Shown: one piece after another, positions 44,537 to 54,480 of the stretch
Layout of the letters: the number at the start of each line of letters is the position of its first letter
Numbering within the stretch: the stretch's first letter is position 1
NCBI RefSeq assembly: GCF_008806775.1
Contig: NZ_WAEM01000001.1
Span: 620,001-684,000 of the forward strand
DNA length: 64,000 bases
Reading direction: 5' to 3'
Source of the DNA: Flavobacterium luteum
GTDB lineage: Bacteria > Bacteroidota > Bacteroidia > Flavobacteriales > Flavobacteriaceae
Notes under the pieces: model-generated
The model's input: only the letters and a program-made list of their open reading frames with translations
Told to the model about the DNA's origin: nothing
Database searches by the model: none
Made by a program: the position numbers and the translations under genes

Positions 44537-45964
44537 TTATTTCTCCACAAAATTCTCATCCTTAAATCCTATCAAATACAATTTATCTTTTGCTCTAGTG
44601 ATTGCCGTGTACAGCCAACGAATATAATCTCTGTTGATTCCGTCAGGCAAATACGGCTGCTCTATAAAAACGGTATTCCACTGTCCACCTTGCGATTTAT
44701 GACAGGTGATGGCGTAGGAAAACTTAACCTGCAAACCATTGAAATATTCGTTTTCTTTTACTTTCTGAAACTTCTTGTATTTGGTACTTTCGTTTTCGTA
44801 ATCCTTCATCACTTCTTCATACAATCGATTCGATTCCCCATACGTCAACGACGGTGATTCGCTGGTAATCGTATCTAACAACAAAACTGTTTCAAAAGGT
44901 TTTTGGTTGGGATAATCTACCATTCGGATTTTTACATTGGCAAATTTAAATCCGTACAACTCTTTGAAATTGAAAATTTCTAAAACCTCAACAATATCAC
45001 CATTGGCAATAAAACCCGCTTCATCTGAATCTTTAAGCCAAAAGTAATTATTTTTTACGACCATTAAATAATCGCCCGTAGAAAGTTCGCTTTCCTTATC
45101 TAAAATTTTGGTCCGAATTTGCTGATTGTATTGATTCGCTCTTTTATTAGATCGCACAATAAAAGCCGTATCTTCTATGCTATAATTATTGTACGCCGAA
45201 TTAATGGCATCCTGAATATCATAACCATCGGTTAAACGGACAATATCTTTAAAACTTTTTAAATTAAACTGAAAGGTATCTACAAAATGTTCTTTTAATA
45301 GTTCCCGCAATTCCGTGGCATTGAATAAAATTCCTGAATTTTCTTCCTGACGCATGACTTCATCCAATTCGATGTGTTTGACTTCTTTATCATAATTCAT
45401 TCCTAAAGTATCAATATTCAAAGCCGGAGAAATATCTAAATTGACTGGTGGCAATTGAGCAGTGTCTCCCAATAAAATCATCTTGCAATTGGTTCCCGAA
45501 TATATATAAGATATCAAATCGTCGAGCAAAGAACCGTTTTCATACAACTTACTTTCAGAATTGGTATCAGAAATCATAGAAGCTTCATCAACAATAAAAA
45601 AAGTATTTTTATGTTTGTTTTGTTGCAACGTAAAACTCACCCCACCACCCGAATTTTTCTTGGGAAAATATATTTTTTTGTGAATCGTAAAAGCGGGTTT
45701 GTGCGAATAATTAGCAATTACTTTGGCTGCGCGACCGGTTGGTGCCAACAGCACATATTTCTTATTGATTTCGACTAAATTATTGACAATGGTAGAAATT
45801 ACGGTTGTTTTTCCTGTTCCTGCATAGCCTTTCAGCACGAAAATCTCGTTATTATCTGTATTGGTAATGAATTCTGCTATTTGTTGAAAGAAAATATCCT
45901 GTTTGTACGTAGGCTGAAACGGAAAATTTCTAGTTAAAATACTATAAAACAGACTGGAACTCAT
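44537..45964 (-). CDS. RecD-like ATP-dependent DNA helicase (UvrD/RecD superfamily 1B)
   Basis: A 475-residue SF1B helicase. Walker A is GYAGTGKTT (46-54), motif Ia APTGRAAK (74-81), Walker B FIVDEASMISD (123-133) and motif III LLGDTAQLPPV. The C-terminal UvrD_C_2 part has TCHKSQGGQWNTVF and YTAITRAKDKLYLIG (motifs V and VI). It lacks the long N-terminal region of RecD2 and is not in a recBC locus, so its exact role in repair is unknown. It is upstream of kdsB on the same strand. Confidence 0.88.
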   Translation of the reverse strand: MSSSLFYSILTRNFPFQPTYKQDIFFQQIAEFITNTDNNEIFVLKGYAGTGKTTVISTIVNNLVEINKKYVLLAPTGRAAKVIANYSHKPAFTIHKKIYFPKKNSGGGVSFTLQQNKHKNTFFIVDEASMISDTNSESKLYENGSLLDDLISYIYSGTNCKMILLGDTAQLPPVNLDISPALNIDTLGMNYDKEVKHIELDEVMRQEENSGILFNATELRELLKEHFVDTFQFNLKSFKDIVRLTDGYDIQDAINSAYNNYSIEDTAFIVRSNKRANQYNQQIRTKILDKESELSTGDYLMVVKNNYFWLKDSDEAGFIANGDIVEVLEIFNFKELYGFKFANVKIRMVDYPNQKPFETVLLLDTITSESPSLTYGESNRLYEEVMKDYENESTKYKKFQKVKENEYFNGLQVKFSYAITCHKSQGGQWNTVFIEQPYLPDGINRDYIRWLYTAITRAKDKLYLIGFKDENFVEK

Positions 45965-46001
45965 TTGGGATTTATTTTACCGCAAAGTACGCAAAGTTTT
46001 T

Positions 46002-48122
46002 TTAGTTTTTTATAAACTTACCACTAGCACTTCCTTTATTAGAACTCACTTTTATAAAATAATTTCCAGTTTGTAAACTTGACACATCTACTTGTTTGGT
46101 TTGTTGCGCATTCGGGATTACTAGTATTTGCTGTCCTAAAGTATTGAAAATACTAATTGATGTTAGTTCTATTTGTTTCTTAACATCAATATTCAATAGT
46201 TGTTTTGCAGGATTTGGAAACACACTAAAATAAGAATCAAACTCAAAATCTTGAGTTCCTAAACTTTGTAGCACAGAAGTTGTAGCGGTATTGGTAATTA
46301 TCGGAAAATTATAATCGAAATAAATGCTAGCCGTATTGCTGAATGAATCTCCCAATACCAAACTTGGTTTTGTTTTGATTTTAAAAGCCACGTAACCGTC
46401 ATTCGTTGCATCATCAAAAGGCAAATTGATTTTTTCGAAGATAAATTCTACTTTGTTCGTATCAGAAATTTTAGTTACAAAAGGATGACTTCCTTCAGTA
46501 ACTACTAAGGAGCTAATATCAAATTTTGAAGTATCAATCATATCTTTTACTACCACATTCTCAGCCTCAGCGGTTCCTTTGTTTTCAAAACGAATTAAAT
46601 AATGCACATATTTACCTACTGCACTTGGTGCAATGGTTGAACCTTCTAAACAGGTTTTGTCATTGGGGTCATACGAACCCACCACCAATTGACGCAATGC
46701 AAATGAATTATCAACCGGTTGCTCGTCTCCATCAACTGGATTGATTAAAGCGGTAAAACTCAAACGATCATTTATATTTACTGCGGGAGTTTCCATAGGA
46801 GAGTTGACATTCAAAGTCACTTCTATTGCTCTGGTTTCAAATGGTTTTAAATCGAGATAATCCCAAGTTAAATTATCAATGCTTTGGCTGGTAAAAACAG
46901 GATTAGTAGCAACCAAATCTAAAACCGAATCATCAAAAGTAAGTTTTACCGATCCTGATTGCGTAATAGTTCCTTTATTTTTATAAATGATTTTATAAGA
47001 AGCATCAAAACCTGGTCTTGCTCGATTTATAGGCAATAAAGTAACCTCTAAATCTTGATGATTACCATTTGGGGTAATACAAAAATCTTGAGTAAATGGA
47101 CTCGTTTGAGTGGGAAAAGCTACATTTATTGAGGATGAAGAAATGGTATAATAATTTGGATTTTCTAGAGTAGGAGTTATGGCATAAGTTCCTTCTACAA
47201 CTGGCAAACTATAATTTCCAGAGGTATTTGAAACTATATTTCCAATAATGGTTCCATCAGTAATAAAAAACTTTAAATTTGGAAAATTTATATCGGAAAC
47301 ATCGCAACCGTTATTGTTATTACTGTCAAATTTAGTATTTCCTTGAATAGTATAATAAGTTTCTCCCGGATTAAAAGAACAATAAGAATTGACATGACAA
47401 TTGGTATATTTGAATTGGTATATTCTATTTTGAACAGCGATCAACTGTTTCTCGTTTGCGCAGATGTATTGTAATTTTGTATTATCTGAAAAATTAAATT
47501 TGGATAAACTAAAATTATCATCAATTCCAAGCTTTGTATATTTAATAACCAAACTCGTAAGATTAGTTTTATAACAATAAAGTCCGGTAAGATTTACTAA
47601 AGGAATTAAATTTAATGAATTGATTTGATTGTCGTTACAACCTAAAGAGACAAGATTTACTAGAGATGTTACATCTAATGAAGTAAGATAATTTTGACCA
47701 CAATTCAAATAGGTAAGATTTACCATACCTGACACATCTAAGGAGGTGAGTTTATCCCTAGAACAATGTAAATAGGTCAAGTTTACTAAAGATTTAACAT
47801 TTAATGAAGTAAGTGGATTATCAATACAAGTTAAAGTAGTTAAATTAGTAAAACTTGATATCCCTTCTAATGAAGAAATAGGTAAAATATTTGAATAAAG
47901 AAGTTCCAACCCTTTTACATTTTGAGCTTCACTAACTTGTATTTCGCCATCATTATTGGCATCAATTTTAAGACTCAAACCAGATAAATCACTGGCAATT
48001 ATATAGTTATTGTTTCCCGACAATAATCTCTCCTTAAAATTCGCATCAGGAATATTTACAATCTGTGCATGAACACTTCCAATAAAACAAAAACCAATAA
48101 GTAAAGAGTATATATTTTTCAT
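46002..48122 (-). CDS. LRR protein with T9SS type A sorting domain (family copy 1)
   Basis: A 706-residue secreted protein. A signal peptide (KNIYSLLIGFCFIGSVHA) leads into about seven 21-residue leucine-rich repeats (about 70-215) with the pattern LxxLxCxxNxLTSLDV. A YICAN/CHVNSYCSF segment follows (about 225-255), then a beta-rich scaffold with GSYDPNDKTCLEG (about 485) and ENKGTAEAENVVVKDM, a domain found in many T9SS cargo proteins. The last 75 residues are a type A sorting domain (FSVFPNPAKQLLNIDV...TGNYFIKVSS). It is exported by the type IX system and fixed to the surface or released. It is the leftmost of six related genes, divergent from the T9SS type B gene. Confidence 0.9.
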   Translation of the reverse strand: MKNIYSLLIGFCFIGSVHAQIVNIPDANFKERLLSGNNNYIIASDLSGLSLKIDANNDGEIQVSEAQNVKGLELLYSNILPISSLEGISSFTNLTTLTCIDNPLTSLNVKSLVNLTYLHCSRDKLTSLDVSGMVNLTYLNCGQNYLTSLDVTSLVNLVSLGCNDNQINSLNLIPLVNLTGLYCYKTNLTSLVIKYTKLGIDDNFSLSKFNFSDNTKLQYICANEKQLIAVQNRIYQFKYTNCHVNSYCSFNPGETYYTIQGNTKFDSNNNNGCDVSDINFPNLKFFITDGTIIGNIVSNTSGNYSLPVVEGTYAITPTLENPNYYTISSSSINVAFPTQTSPFTQDFCITPNGNHQDLEVTLLPINRARPGFDASYKIIYKNKGTITQSGSVKLTFDDSVLDLVATNPVFTSQSIDNLTWDYLDLKPFETRAIEVTLNVNSPMETPAVNINDRLSFTALINPVDGDEQPVDNSFALRQLVVGSYDPNDKTCLEGSTIAPSAVGKYVHYLIRFENKGTAEAENVVVKDMIDTSKFDISSLVVTEGSHPFVTKISDTNKVEFIFEKINLPFDDATNDGYVAFKIKTKPSLVLGDSFSNTASIYFDYNFPIITNTATTSVLQSLGTQDFEFDSYFSVFPNPAKQLLNIDVKKQIELTSISIFNTLGQQILVIPNAQQTKQVDVSSLQTGNYFIKVSSNKGSASGKFIKN

Positions 48123-48231
48123 TTGTTGCCATTAAGTGTGTAAATATAAGAAAATGAAAACCTTTTTTTATCCTTCTAGTTTCATTTTCAACTTATTTTA
48201 AAAATCAGAAAAGTTTTACTACTGCGTTACT

Positions 48232-48239
48232 TATATTTG
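48232..48239 (+). promoter_or_regulatory. Candidate -7 element for the T9SS type B gene
   Basis: TATATTTG is a full -7 match, 62 bp before the ATG at 48302. The -33 region is T-rich but has no TTG. Confidence 0.4.
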
Positions 48240-48301
48240 CAATTATCAAATATGATGGTGTGTTTTATGTAGTATAGCCTAATCTGTTTCGTTTCTGGTG
48301 C

Positions 48302-51300
48302 ATGAAAAGAATTTTACTTTTATTTTTTGTTTTAACTACTTTGGTTGTCAACGCTCAATTGGTTGTTGACAATACGACTCAAACCCCTCAACAATTGGTT
48401 CAAAACGTCGTGGTGGGTCAAGGAATCAATGTTTCTAACATAACGTTTAATGGCTCTGCGGCTAATGCCAATAGCATCAGCGATCAAGTAGGTTCGTTTT
48501 CTAATGGTACCACTACCAATATTGGTATTGACAAAGGAATTATACTAAGCACTGGTAGAGGAATACTTGCGAAAGGACCAAATAATAGTACTTCAGCTTC
48601 TCTGGCAACTTCAAATCCGTCACCAAAAGTAGGAGACAATGACCTTTCTCTATTAACTACTGGTGCTATAAAAAATGTAAGCATACTCGAATTTGATTTT
48701 ATTCCTGTGGGAAATACATTGAATTTTAATTTCGTTTTTGCTTCCGAAGAATATCCCGAATTTGTGAATGATATTTACAATGACAATTTTGGTTTCTTTT
48801 TAAGTGGTCCAGGAATAACGGGTCCCTTTTCTGGAAATGCAAAAAATATAGCCTTAATTCCAACCTCTACCTTACCTGTAACTATTAACAATTTAAATAA
48901 CGGATTGTCAAATACAGGACCTTGTGAATTTTGTCAATACTATGTCAATAACGAAAACGGAGTAACGATTCAATACGATGGATTTACCAAAGTTTTAGGA
49001 GCAACTGCCAATGTACAATGTGGTCAAACCTATCATATCAAACTAGCTATTGCAAATGTTGGCGATAATAATTGGGATTCGGCAGTATTTATAGAAGGAG
49101 CCAGTTTTAGTTCGACTGGAATTAATTTAGGGAATGATTTCCAGTCCTGTACCGCTACTGATTATACTCTAAAAACAGGATTACCCGCAACTTTAGTTCA
49201 TGAATGGCGATTAGACGGTGCAATTATTCCAGGAAATGGACCTGAACTTCTTGTAGGCCAATCTGGAACGTATAGCGTAACAGCGTTTCCGTTTGGAGCG
49301 ACTTGCCCAGTTACCGATGAGATAAAAGTAGCGTTTACTACTACAACTAAACCCGTACTCACTTGCGGAACCAAAACTGTAAACTCCATTCAATTCGATT
49401 GGAATTTGCTAACAAATGCAACTGATTATTCTGTTTCCTATCAAGTAAATAGTGCTACTCCAGTTAGTGTTGGCACAATCGGAAACAAAACTTCCTATAC
49501 CGTAAACGGATTAAATGCTGGAGATGCTGTAACAATAACATTGACGCCAATAGGTACTGCTCCAAATTGTTTTGCTTCAGAAACACAAAGCTGTTCACTT
49601 ACCAATTGCGTGCCTCCTACCTTGTCCTTAACTTCAGGTTCGGCAAGCCAAAATGTATGTATTGGTGAGGCTATTTCGGATATAGTGTATACAATTGGCG
49701 GTGGTGCTACAACTGCTTCTATTGCATCAGGAACATTGCCCAGTGGCGTAACATTACAAGTTTTAGGCAATCAATTTACCATAAAAGGAAGTCCAACAGA
49801 ATCAGGACCGTTTTTGTTTACTATTGAAACTGCTGGCGGTTGTTTACCCAATGCAACTTTGAATGGTTCTATAACGGTACAATCAAAAACAACTCCAACT
49901 TTTGATGGTATTTCTCCAGTTTGTGAAGGAACAGTTCTTGTTCCAATACCACCAAAATCTATAGAAAACATCACTGGAATTTGGTCACCACCTTTAAATA
50001 ATTTAGCAAATACAGAATATACTTTTACTCCTGATGTAGGACAATGTGCTAATGCTACCAAATTAACGATAGATGTAAATTTAAAAACTACGCCAACTTT
50101 TACGGCTATTGCCCCTATTTGTCCTGGAACAATTCTAAATCCATTACCCATAAAATCTCTTGAAAATATAAACGGCGTTTGGTCACCACCTTTAAATAAT
50201 TTAGCAACTACTGAATATACATTTGCTCCTGATGCGGGACAATGTGCTACTGCTACCAAATTAACCATCGCTATAAATTCAAGTGCGGTCACTCCTACTT
50301 TTGATCCTATAGCTCCTATTTGTCCGGGAACAATTCTAAATCCATTACCCATAAAATCTCTTGAAAATATAAATGGAGTTTGGTCGCCACCTTTAAACAA
50401 TTTAGCTACTACTGAATATACATTTGCTCCTGATGCGGGACAATGTGCTACTACTACTCAATTAACCATTGCTATAAATTCAAGTGCGGTCACTCCAACT
50501 TTTGATCCTATAGCTCCTATATGTCCGGGAACAGCTTTAAATCCATTGCCAACAAAATCTCTTGAAAATATAAATGGAGTTTGGTCGCCGAGCTTAAACA
50601 ATTTAGCTACTACAGAATATGCTTTTACTCCTGATGCGGGACAATGTGCTACTACTACTCAATTAACCATCGCTATAAATTCGAGTGCAGTCACTCCAAC
50701 TTTTGATCCTATAGCTCCAATATGTCCGGGAACAGTTTTAAATCCATTACCCATAAAATCTCTTGAAAATATAAATGGCGTTTGGTCGCCACCTTTAAAC
50801 AATTTAGCAACTACTGAATATACATTTACTCCAGATTCGGGACAATGCTCAAATATTTACAAGTTAAGTATAGTTGTGAATCCTTTACCAAAACCTGAAT
50901 TAACTGGTGGAACAATTTGTATTACTAGAAAAACGAATGCCATTATTACTTCCACTATTTTAAATGCTCAATTAAGTACTGCTGCAAATAGTTTTGAATG
51001 GTTTTTGGATGGAAATAAAATAGATACCGCCATTCAAAATACTTTTGAAGCTAAAAAAGGAGGCGAATATGCCGTAGTAGCGACAAATAAAACGACTGGT
51101 TGCGTTTCTGAATCGGTTTCTGCTATTGTAAAAGAAAATTATGCTGATCCAATTATAGAAATTATAAAATCCGAAGATTTTAGTGATACTGCAACAATAC
51201 TTGTCAAAGTTGATGGTATTGATGCCTATCTGTATCAATTGGATAAAAATAGTTTTCAGTCTTCAAATGTGTTTACTGGAGTATCTTCAGGGAAGCATAC

Positions 51301-51622
51301 GGTAACTGTAAAAGATAAAATAGGTTGCGTCAATTTTAGTCAACAAATATCCATCTTAAGCTATCCTAAATTCTTTACTCCTAACGGGGATGGTAGCAAT
51401 GAAATTTGGAACATCACTGGTTTTGACAAACTATCTAATCCTCTAATTTATATTTTTGATCGCTATGGCAAACTCATCAAACAATTAAATGCTTTTCAAA
51501 ATGGCTGGGACGGCACCTATAATGGCAGAGATTTACCATCGACAGATTATTGGTTTAAAGTAATTTATTTGGAAAATACAATTAGCAAAGAATTCAAATC
51601 GCATTTTTCATTAAAAAGGTAA
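48302..51622 (+). CDS. Choice-of-anchor-L protein with tandem repeats and T9SS type B sorting domain
   Basis: A 1106-residue surface protein. After a signal peptide (MKRILLLFFVLTTLVVNA) comes a choice-of-anchor L domain (about 22-270) with NTTQTPQQLVQNV, DKGIILSTG and VFASEEYPEFV. A fibronectin-III-like domain follows (about 355-435). Next are five repeats of 66-67 residues (about 531-865), each with TPTF, ICPGT, NGVWSPPLNN and YTF.PD.GQC. The C-terminus is a gliding-motility-associated (type B) sorting domain: PKFFTPNGDGSNEIW, IFDRYGKL and GWDGTYNG. Type B cargo such as SprB is exported by T9SS and can act in adhesion and gliding. The stop is 3 bp from the stop of LRR copy 2. Confidence 0.9.
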   Translation: MKRILLLFFVLTTLVVNAQLVVDNTTQTPQQLVQNVVVGQGINVSNITFNGSAANANSISDQVGSFSNGTTTNIGIDKGIILSTGRGILAKGPNNSTSASLATSNPSPKVGDNDLSLLTTGAIKNVSILEFDFIPVGNTLNFNFVFASEEYPEFVNDIYNDNFGFFLSGPGITGPFSGNAKNIALIPTSTLPVTINNLNNGLSNTGPCEFCQYYVNNENGVTIQYDGFTKVLGATANVQCGQTYHIKLAIANVGDNNWDSAVFIEGASFSSTGINLGNDFQSCTATDYTLKTGLPATLVHEWRLDGAIIPGNGPELLVGQSGTYSVTAFPFGATCPVTDEIKVAFTTTTKPVLTCGTKTVNSIQFDWNLLTNATDYSVSYQVNSATPVSVGTIGNKTSYTVNGLNAGDAVTITLTPIGTAPNCFASETQSCSLTNCVPPTLSLTSGSASQNVCIGEAISDIVYTIGGGATTASIASGTLPSGVTLQVLGNQFTIKGSPTESGPFLFTIETAGGCLPNATLNGSITVQSKTTPTFDGISPVCEGTVLVPIPPKSIENITGIWSPPLNNLANTEYTFTPDVGQCANATKLTIDVNLKTTPTFTAIAPICPGTILNPLPIKSLENINGVWSPPLNNLATTEYTFAPDAGQCATATKLTIAINSSAVTPTFDPIAPICPGTILNPLPIKSLENINGVWSPPLNNLATTEYTFAPDAGQCATTTQLTIAINSSAVTPTFDPIAPICPGTALNPLPTKSLENINGVWSPSLNNLATTEYAFTPDAGQCATTTQLTIAINSSAVTPTFDPIAPICPGTVLNPLPIKSLENINGVWSPPLNNLATTEYTFTPDSGQCSNIYKLSIVVNPLPKPELTGGTICITRKTNAIITSTILNAQLSTAANSFEWFLDGNKIDTAIQNTFEAKKGGEYAVVATNKTTGCVSESVSAIVKENYADPIIEIIKSEDFSDTATILVKVDGIDAYLYQLDKNSFQSSNVFTGVSSGKHTVTVKDKIGCVNFSQQISILSYPKFFTPNGDGSNEIWNITGFDKLSNPLIYIFDRYGKLIKQLNAFQNGWDGTYNGRDLPSTDYWFKVIYLENTISKEFKSHFSLKR
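49892..50890 (+). repeat. Five tandem 198-201-bp coding repeats
   Basis: Units start at 49892, 50090, 50291, 50492 and 50693. The first is the most divergent; units 2-5 are nearly identical at DNA level over long stretches. They keep the reading frame and encode Ig-like beta domains. Unequal recombination could change their number. Confidence 0.9.
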
Positions 51623-51625
51623 AAT

Positions 51626-53977
51626 TTACTCCTTCACAAACTTCGCACTAGCACTTCCTTTATTAGAAGTTACTTTTATAAAATAATTTCCACTTTGTAA
51701 ACTCGAAACATCTACTTGTTTGGTTTGTTGCGCATTCGGAATTACCACTATTTGTTGCCCTAATGTATTGAAGATATTTATTGATGAAAGCTCAATTTGT
51801 TTTTTTGCTTCAATATTCAAAATAGCTTTTGCAGGATTTGGATACACCTTAAAATAACTCGAAAACTCAAAATCTTGTTTTCCTAAACTTTGCAACACTG
51901 AAGTTGTAGCGGTATTGGTGATTATTGGAAAATTGTAATCAAAATAAATACTTGCCGTGTTGCTAAATGAATCTCCCAATACCAAACTTGGTAAAGTTTT
52001 GATTTTAAAAGCAACATAACCATCGTTAGTAGCATCCTCAAAAGGCAAATTGATTTTCTCAAAGATAAACTCTACTTTGTTGGTATTAGAGATTTTAGTT
52101 ACAAAAGGATGACTTCCTTCAGTAACTACTAATGAACTAATATCAAATTTATCGGTATCGATTAGGTCTTTTATCACTACATTCTCAGCCTCAGCAGTGC
52201 CTTTGTTTTCAAAACGAATCAAGTAATGCACATATTTACCCACAGCGCTTGGAGGAATGGTTGTTCCTTCTAAACAGGTTTTATCATTTGGGTCATAAGA
52301 ACCCACCACCAATTGACGCAAAGCAAACGAATTATCAACAGGTTGCTCATCACCACTAACTGGATTAATTAAAGCTGTAAAACTCAAACGATCATCTATG
52401 TTTACTGCAGGAATTTCCATAGGAGAATTGACATTCAAAGTCACTTCTATTGCTCTGGTCTCAAAAGGTTTTAAATTGGTATAATCCCACGATAAATTAT
52501 CGATACTTTGGCTATTAAAAACAGGATTTGCACTAACCAAATCTAAAACCGAATCATCAAAAGTAAGTTTTACCGAACCTGATTGCGTAATAGTTCCTTT
52601 GTTTCTGTAAATGATTTTATACGAAGCATTAAAACCTGGTCTAGCTCGAACTATTGGTAAAATTGTAACTTCTAAATCTTGATGATTCCCATTTGCTGTA
52701 ACACAAAAATCTTGCGTAAACGGACTCGTTTGAGTTGGAAAAGTTACAACTGTATTAGTTGGTGAAACTGTAAAATAGGATGGGTTTTCTAAAACTGGAG
52801 TTATAGTGTGCGTTCCTTCTCCAACTGGCAAGCTGTAATTTCCAGTAGCATTTGAAACTAGATTTCCAGTACTAGTACTTCCAAAAACATTAAACTCTAA
52901 ATTTGGTAAAAAAATATCTGAGAAATCACAACCATTTCCATTGATATCAAATTTGTTGTTTCCTTTAATAGTATAGTATGTACCATTAGGGGTAAATGAA
53001 CAATAAGTGTTTACATGACAATTTGTATAACCATACTCTAAAAATTTTCGTCCTATCATAAATAAATCAATTTCATCGTCACATATATAAAGTAAACTAG
53101 GGCAATTTGAAAAAGTTGTATAATTTTCCTGATTTTTCCATCCATTTTTTAAATTGAGTGATTTTAAAAGTGGATTGTCAGAGCAATTCAGATTAAAATA
53201 GCCTCTATAATGACTTAAATCCAGAGATAAAAGTAAATTATTTCTAACGTCCAAATAAGATGGGTGAATTAAATCTAAATTTAATGATGTTATTTGATTA
53301 TTATAACAATATAATATGTCCAAACGATTTAATCCTGACAAATCTAAATTGGTGAGTTTATTATTATAACAAAGCAATACGCTTATATTAGGACAATTAG
53401 TTATATTTAAGGAATTAAGCTTATTATCAAAACAACTCAAATTAGTTAAACTGGGTAAATCAATAACATTCAACTCAGTAAGATTACGAGAATAACAACC
53501 AATTCTATTAAGTTTTGTCAATCCTTGTATAGTTAAGGAAGTTAGTGGACCGTTAGAATATCCAAAAGTTTCTAAATTAATTAATGGACTTAAATCCAGT
53601 GAACTTATTGACGTACCAACTAACGAAATATCTTTGAGTTTAGTCAAACCATCGAAATTAATAGCGGTTAAATTTGGATAACTTGACTGAAGAATGAGCT
53701 TTTCTAAATTAGTAAAATACTCAATACCTCCTAAATTATTAATTGGTGAAACGTAATTTGCTTCTGTTGACCAAAAAATTTCTTTCACTTCCAAAGCTTC
53801 AGCTACCTCAATCTCTCCGTTATTATTTGCGTCAATTTTAAAAGAATATCCTGATGAATCTTTTGAATAAGCTTGAATCAATCTAGTTTTAAAATTAGCG
53901 TCTGTAAAGTTAATAATCTGTGCCTTTACTCCACTTAACAAAAACAAACCCAATAGTAAAAAGTAAAACTTTCTCAT
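51626..53977 (-). CDS. LRR protein with T9SS type A sorting domain (family copy 2)
   Basis: A 783-residue member of the LRR/T9SS family and the longest here. Signal peptide MRKFYFLLLGLFLLSGVKA, then about ten degenerate leucine-rich repeats (about 80-290) that differ from those of the other copies (TNLDLSGLNRLDILYCYN type). The SYCSF-like segment, GSYDPNDKTCLEG scaffold and a type A sorting domain (YFKVYPNPAKAILNIEAKK...FIKVTS) follow and are almost the same as in the other copies. Its upstream region is the duplicated block with the 21-bp array. It ends 3 bp from the convergent type B gene. Confidence 0.9.
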   Translation of the reverse strand: MRKFYFLLLGLFLLSGVKAQIINFTDANFKTRLIQAYSKDSSGYSFKIDANNNGEIEVAEALEVKEIFWSTEANYVSPINNLGGIEYFTNLEKLILQSSYPNLTAINFDGLTKLKDISLVGTSISSLDLSPLINLETFGYSNGPLTSLTIQGLTKLNRIGCYSRNLTELNVIDLPSLTNLSCFDNKLNSLNITNCPNISVLLCYNNKLTNLDLSGLNRLDILYCYNNQITSLNLDLIHPSYLDVRNNLLLSLDLSHYRGYFNLNCSDNPLLKSLNLKNGWKNQENYTTFSNCPSLLYICDDEIDLFMIGRKFLEYGYTNCHVNTYCSFTPNGTYYTIKGNNKFDINGNGCDFSDIFLPNLEFNVFGSTSTGNLVSNATGNYSLPVGEGTHTITPVLENPSYFTVSPTNTVVTFPTQTSPFTQDFCVTANGNHQDLEVTILPIVRARPGFNASYKIIYRNKGTITQSGSVKLTFDDSVLDLVSANPVFNSQSIDNLSWDYTNLKPFETRAIEVTLNVNSPMEIPAVNIDDRLSFTALINPVSGDEQPVDNSFALRQLVVGSYDPNDKTCLEGTTIPPSAVGKYVHYLIRFENKGTAEAENVVIKDLIDTDKFDISSLVVTEGSHPFVTKISNTNKVEFIFEKINLPFEDATNDGYVAFKIKTLPSLVLGDSFSNTASIYFDYNFPIITNTATTSVLQSLGKQDFEFSSYFKVYPNPAKAILNIEAKKQIELSSINIFNTLGQQIVVIPNAQQTKQVDVSSLQSGNYFIKVTSNKGSASAKFVKE

Positions 53978-54089
53978 AAAAATAGTTTAAAGCGTAAATG
54001 TATAAAAATTAAGAAAGTAATTTGTTGCTTTCTTATTAAAAAATCTTGACCAACACCATCAATCAAAACATAATCCTTTCATGCCAATA

Positions 54090-54258
54090 ACGTAAAACTT
54101 TACGTCCTTGACGTAAAATTTGGCATCGCTGACGTAAAACTTGACGTCCCTGACGTAAAATTTGGGGTTGTAGTACGTAAAATTTCACGTCCTTGACGTA
54201 AAACTTTACGTTTCTGACGTAAAACTTTACGTTCCAGACGTCAAAGTTGGCGTTCAGA
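54090..54258. repeat. 21-bp tandem repeat array, copy A (8 units)
   Basis: Units start at 54090, 54111, 54132, 54153, 54175, 54196, 54217 and 54238. All but one are 21 bp; the fourth is 22. The best ones read ACGTAAAACTTTACGT plus five variable bases, so each holds a 7-bp inverted repeat, ACGTAAA/TTTACGT. The first unit is 113 bp upstream of the copy 2 start codon. Repeats are contiguous, without spacers. Confidence 0.92.
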
Positions 54259-54480
54259 GCAGTATTCATGGGAAAAGTTGTTAAATAAAAAATCGCTTGC
54301 AAATTAATTGTCATCGCTAAATGCGAACAAAAACAGATTTAAAAACTCTAAATCAGTATCAAACAGTGTTGCTACAAAACGAATCCGTTTTACTTAACTA
54401 TCGGCAGACAGGTCGCTATCCAAAATTAACTGGTAGTTTTATAAAAAAACTTTAATTTAAACTTTAAAAAAACCTGATTG

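Noticed and set aside
49771..50400. Minus-strand 209-codon frame opposite the type B protein repeats
   Set aside because: It arises from the repeated coding units on the other strand and repeats with the same period; there is no independent evidence for a gene.
54090..54258. The 21-bp array as a CRISPR array
   Set aside because: Units are directly adjacent with no unique spacers, are too short and variable for CRISPR repeats, and no cas genes are present.
54063..54314. Open frame of 83 codons (and 69 codons at 61330-61539) across the 21-bp arrays as a protein gene
   Set aside because: The frame exists only because 21 bp is a multiple of three; it shifts sense at the 22-bp unit, has a low-complexity repeat translation, and its length follows unit number. 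No signal, start context or similarity supports it.
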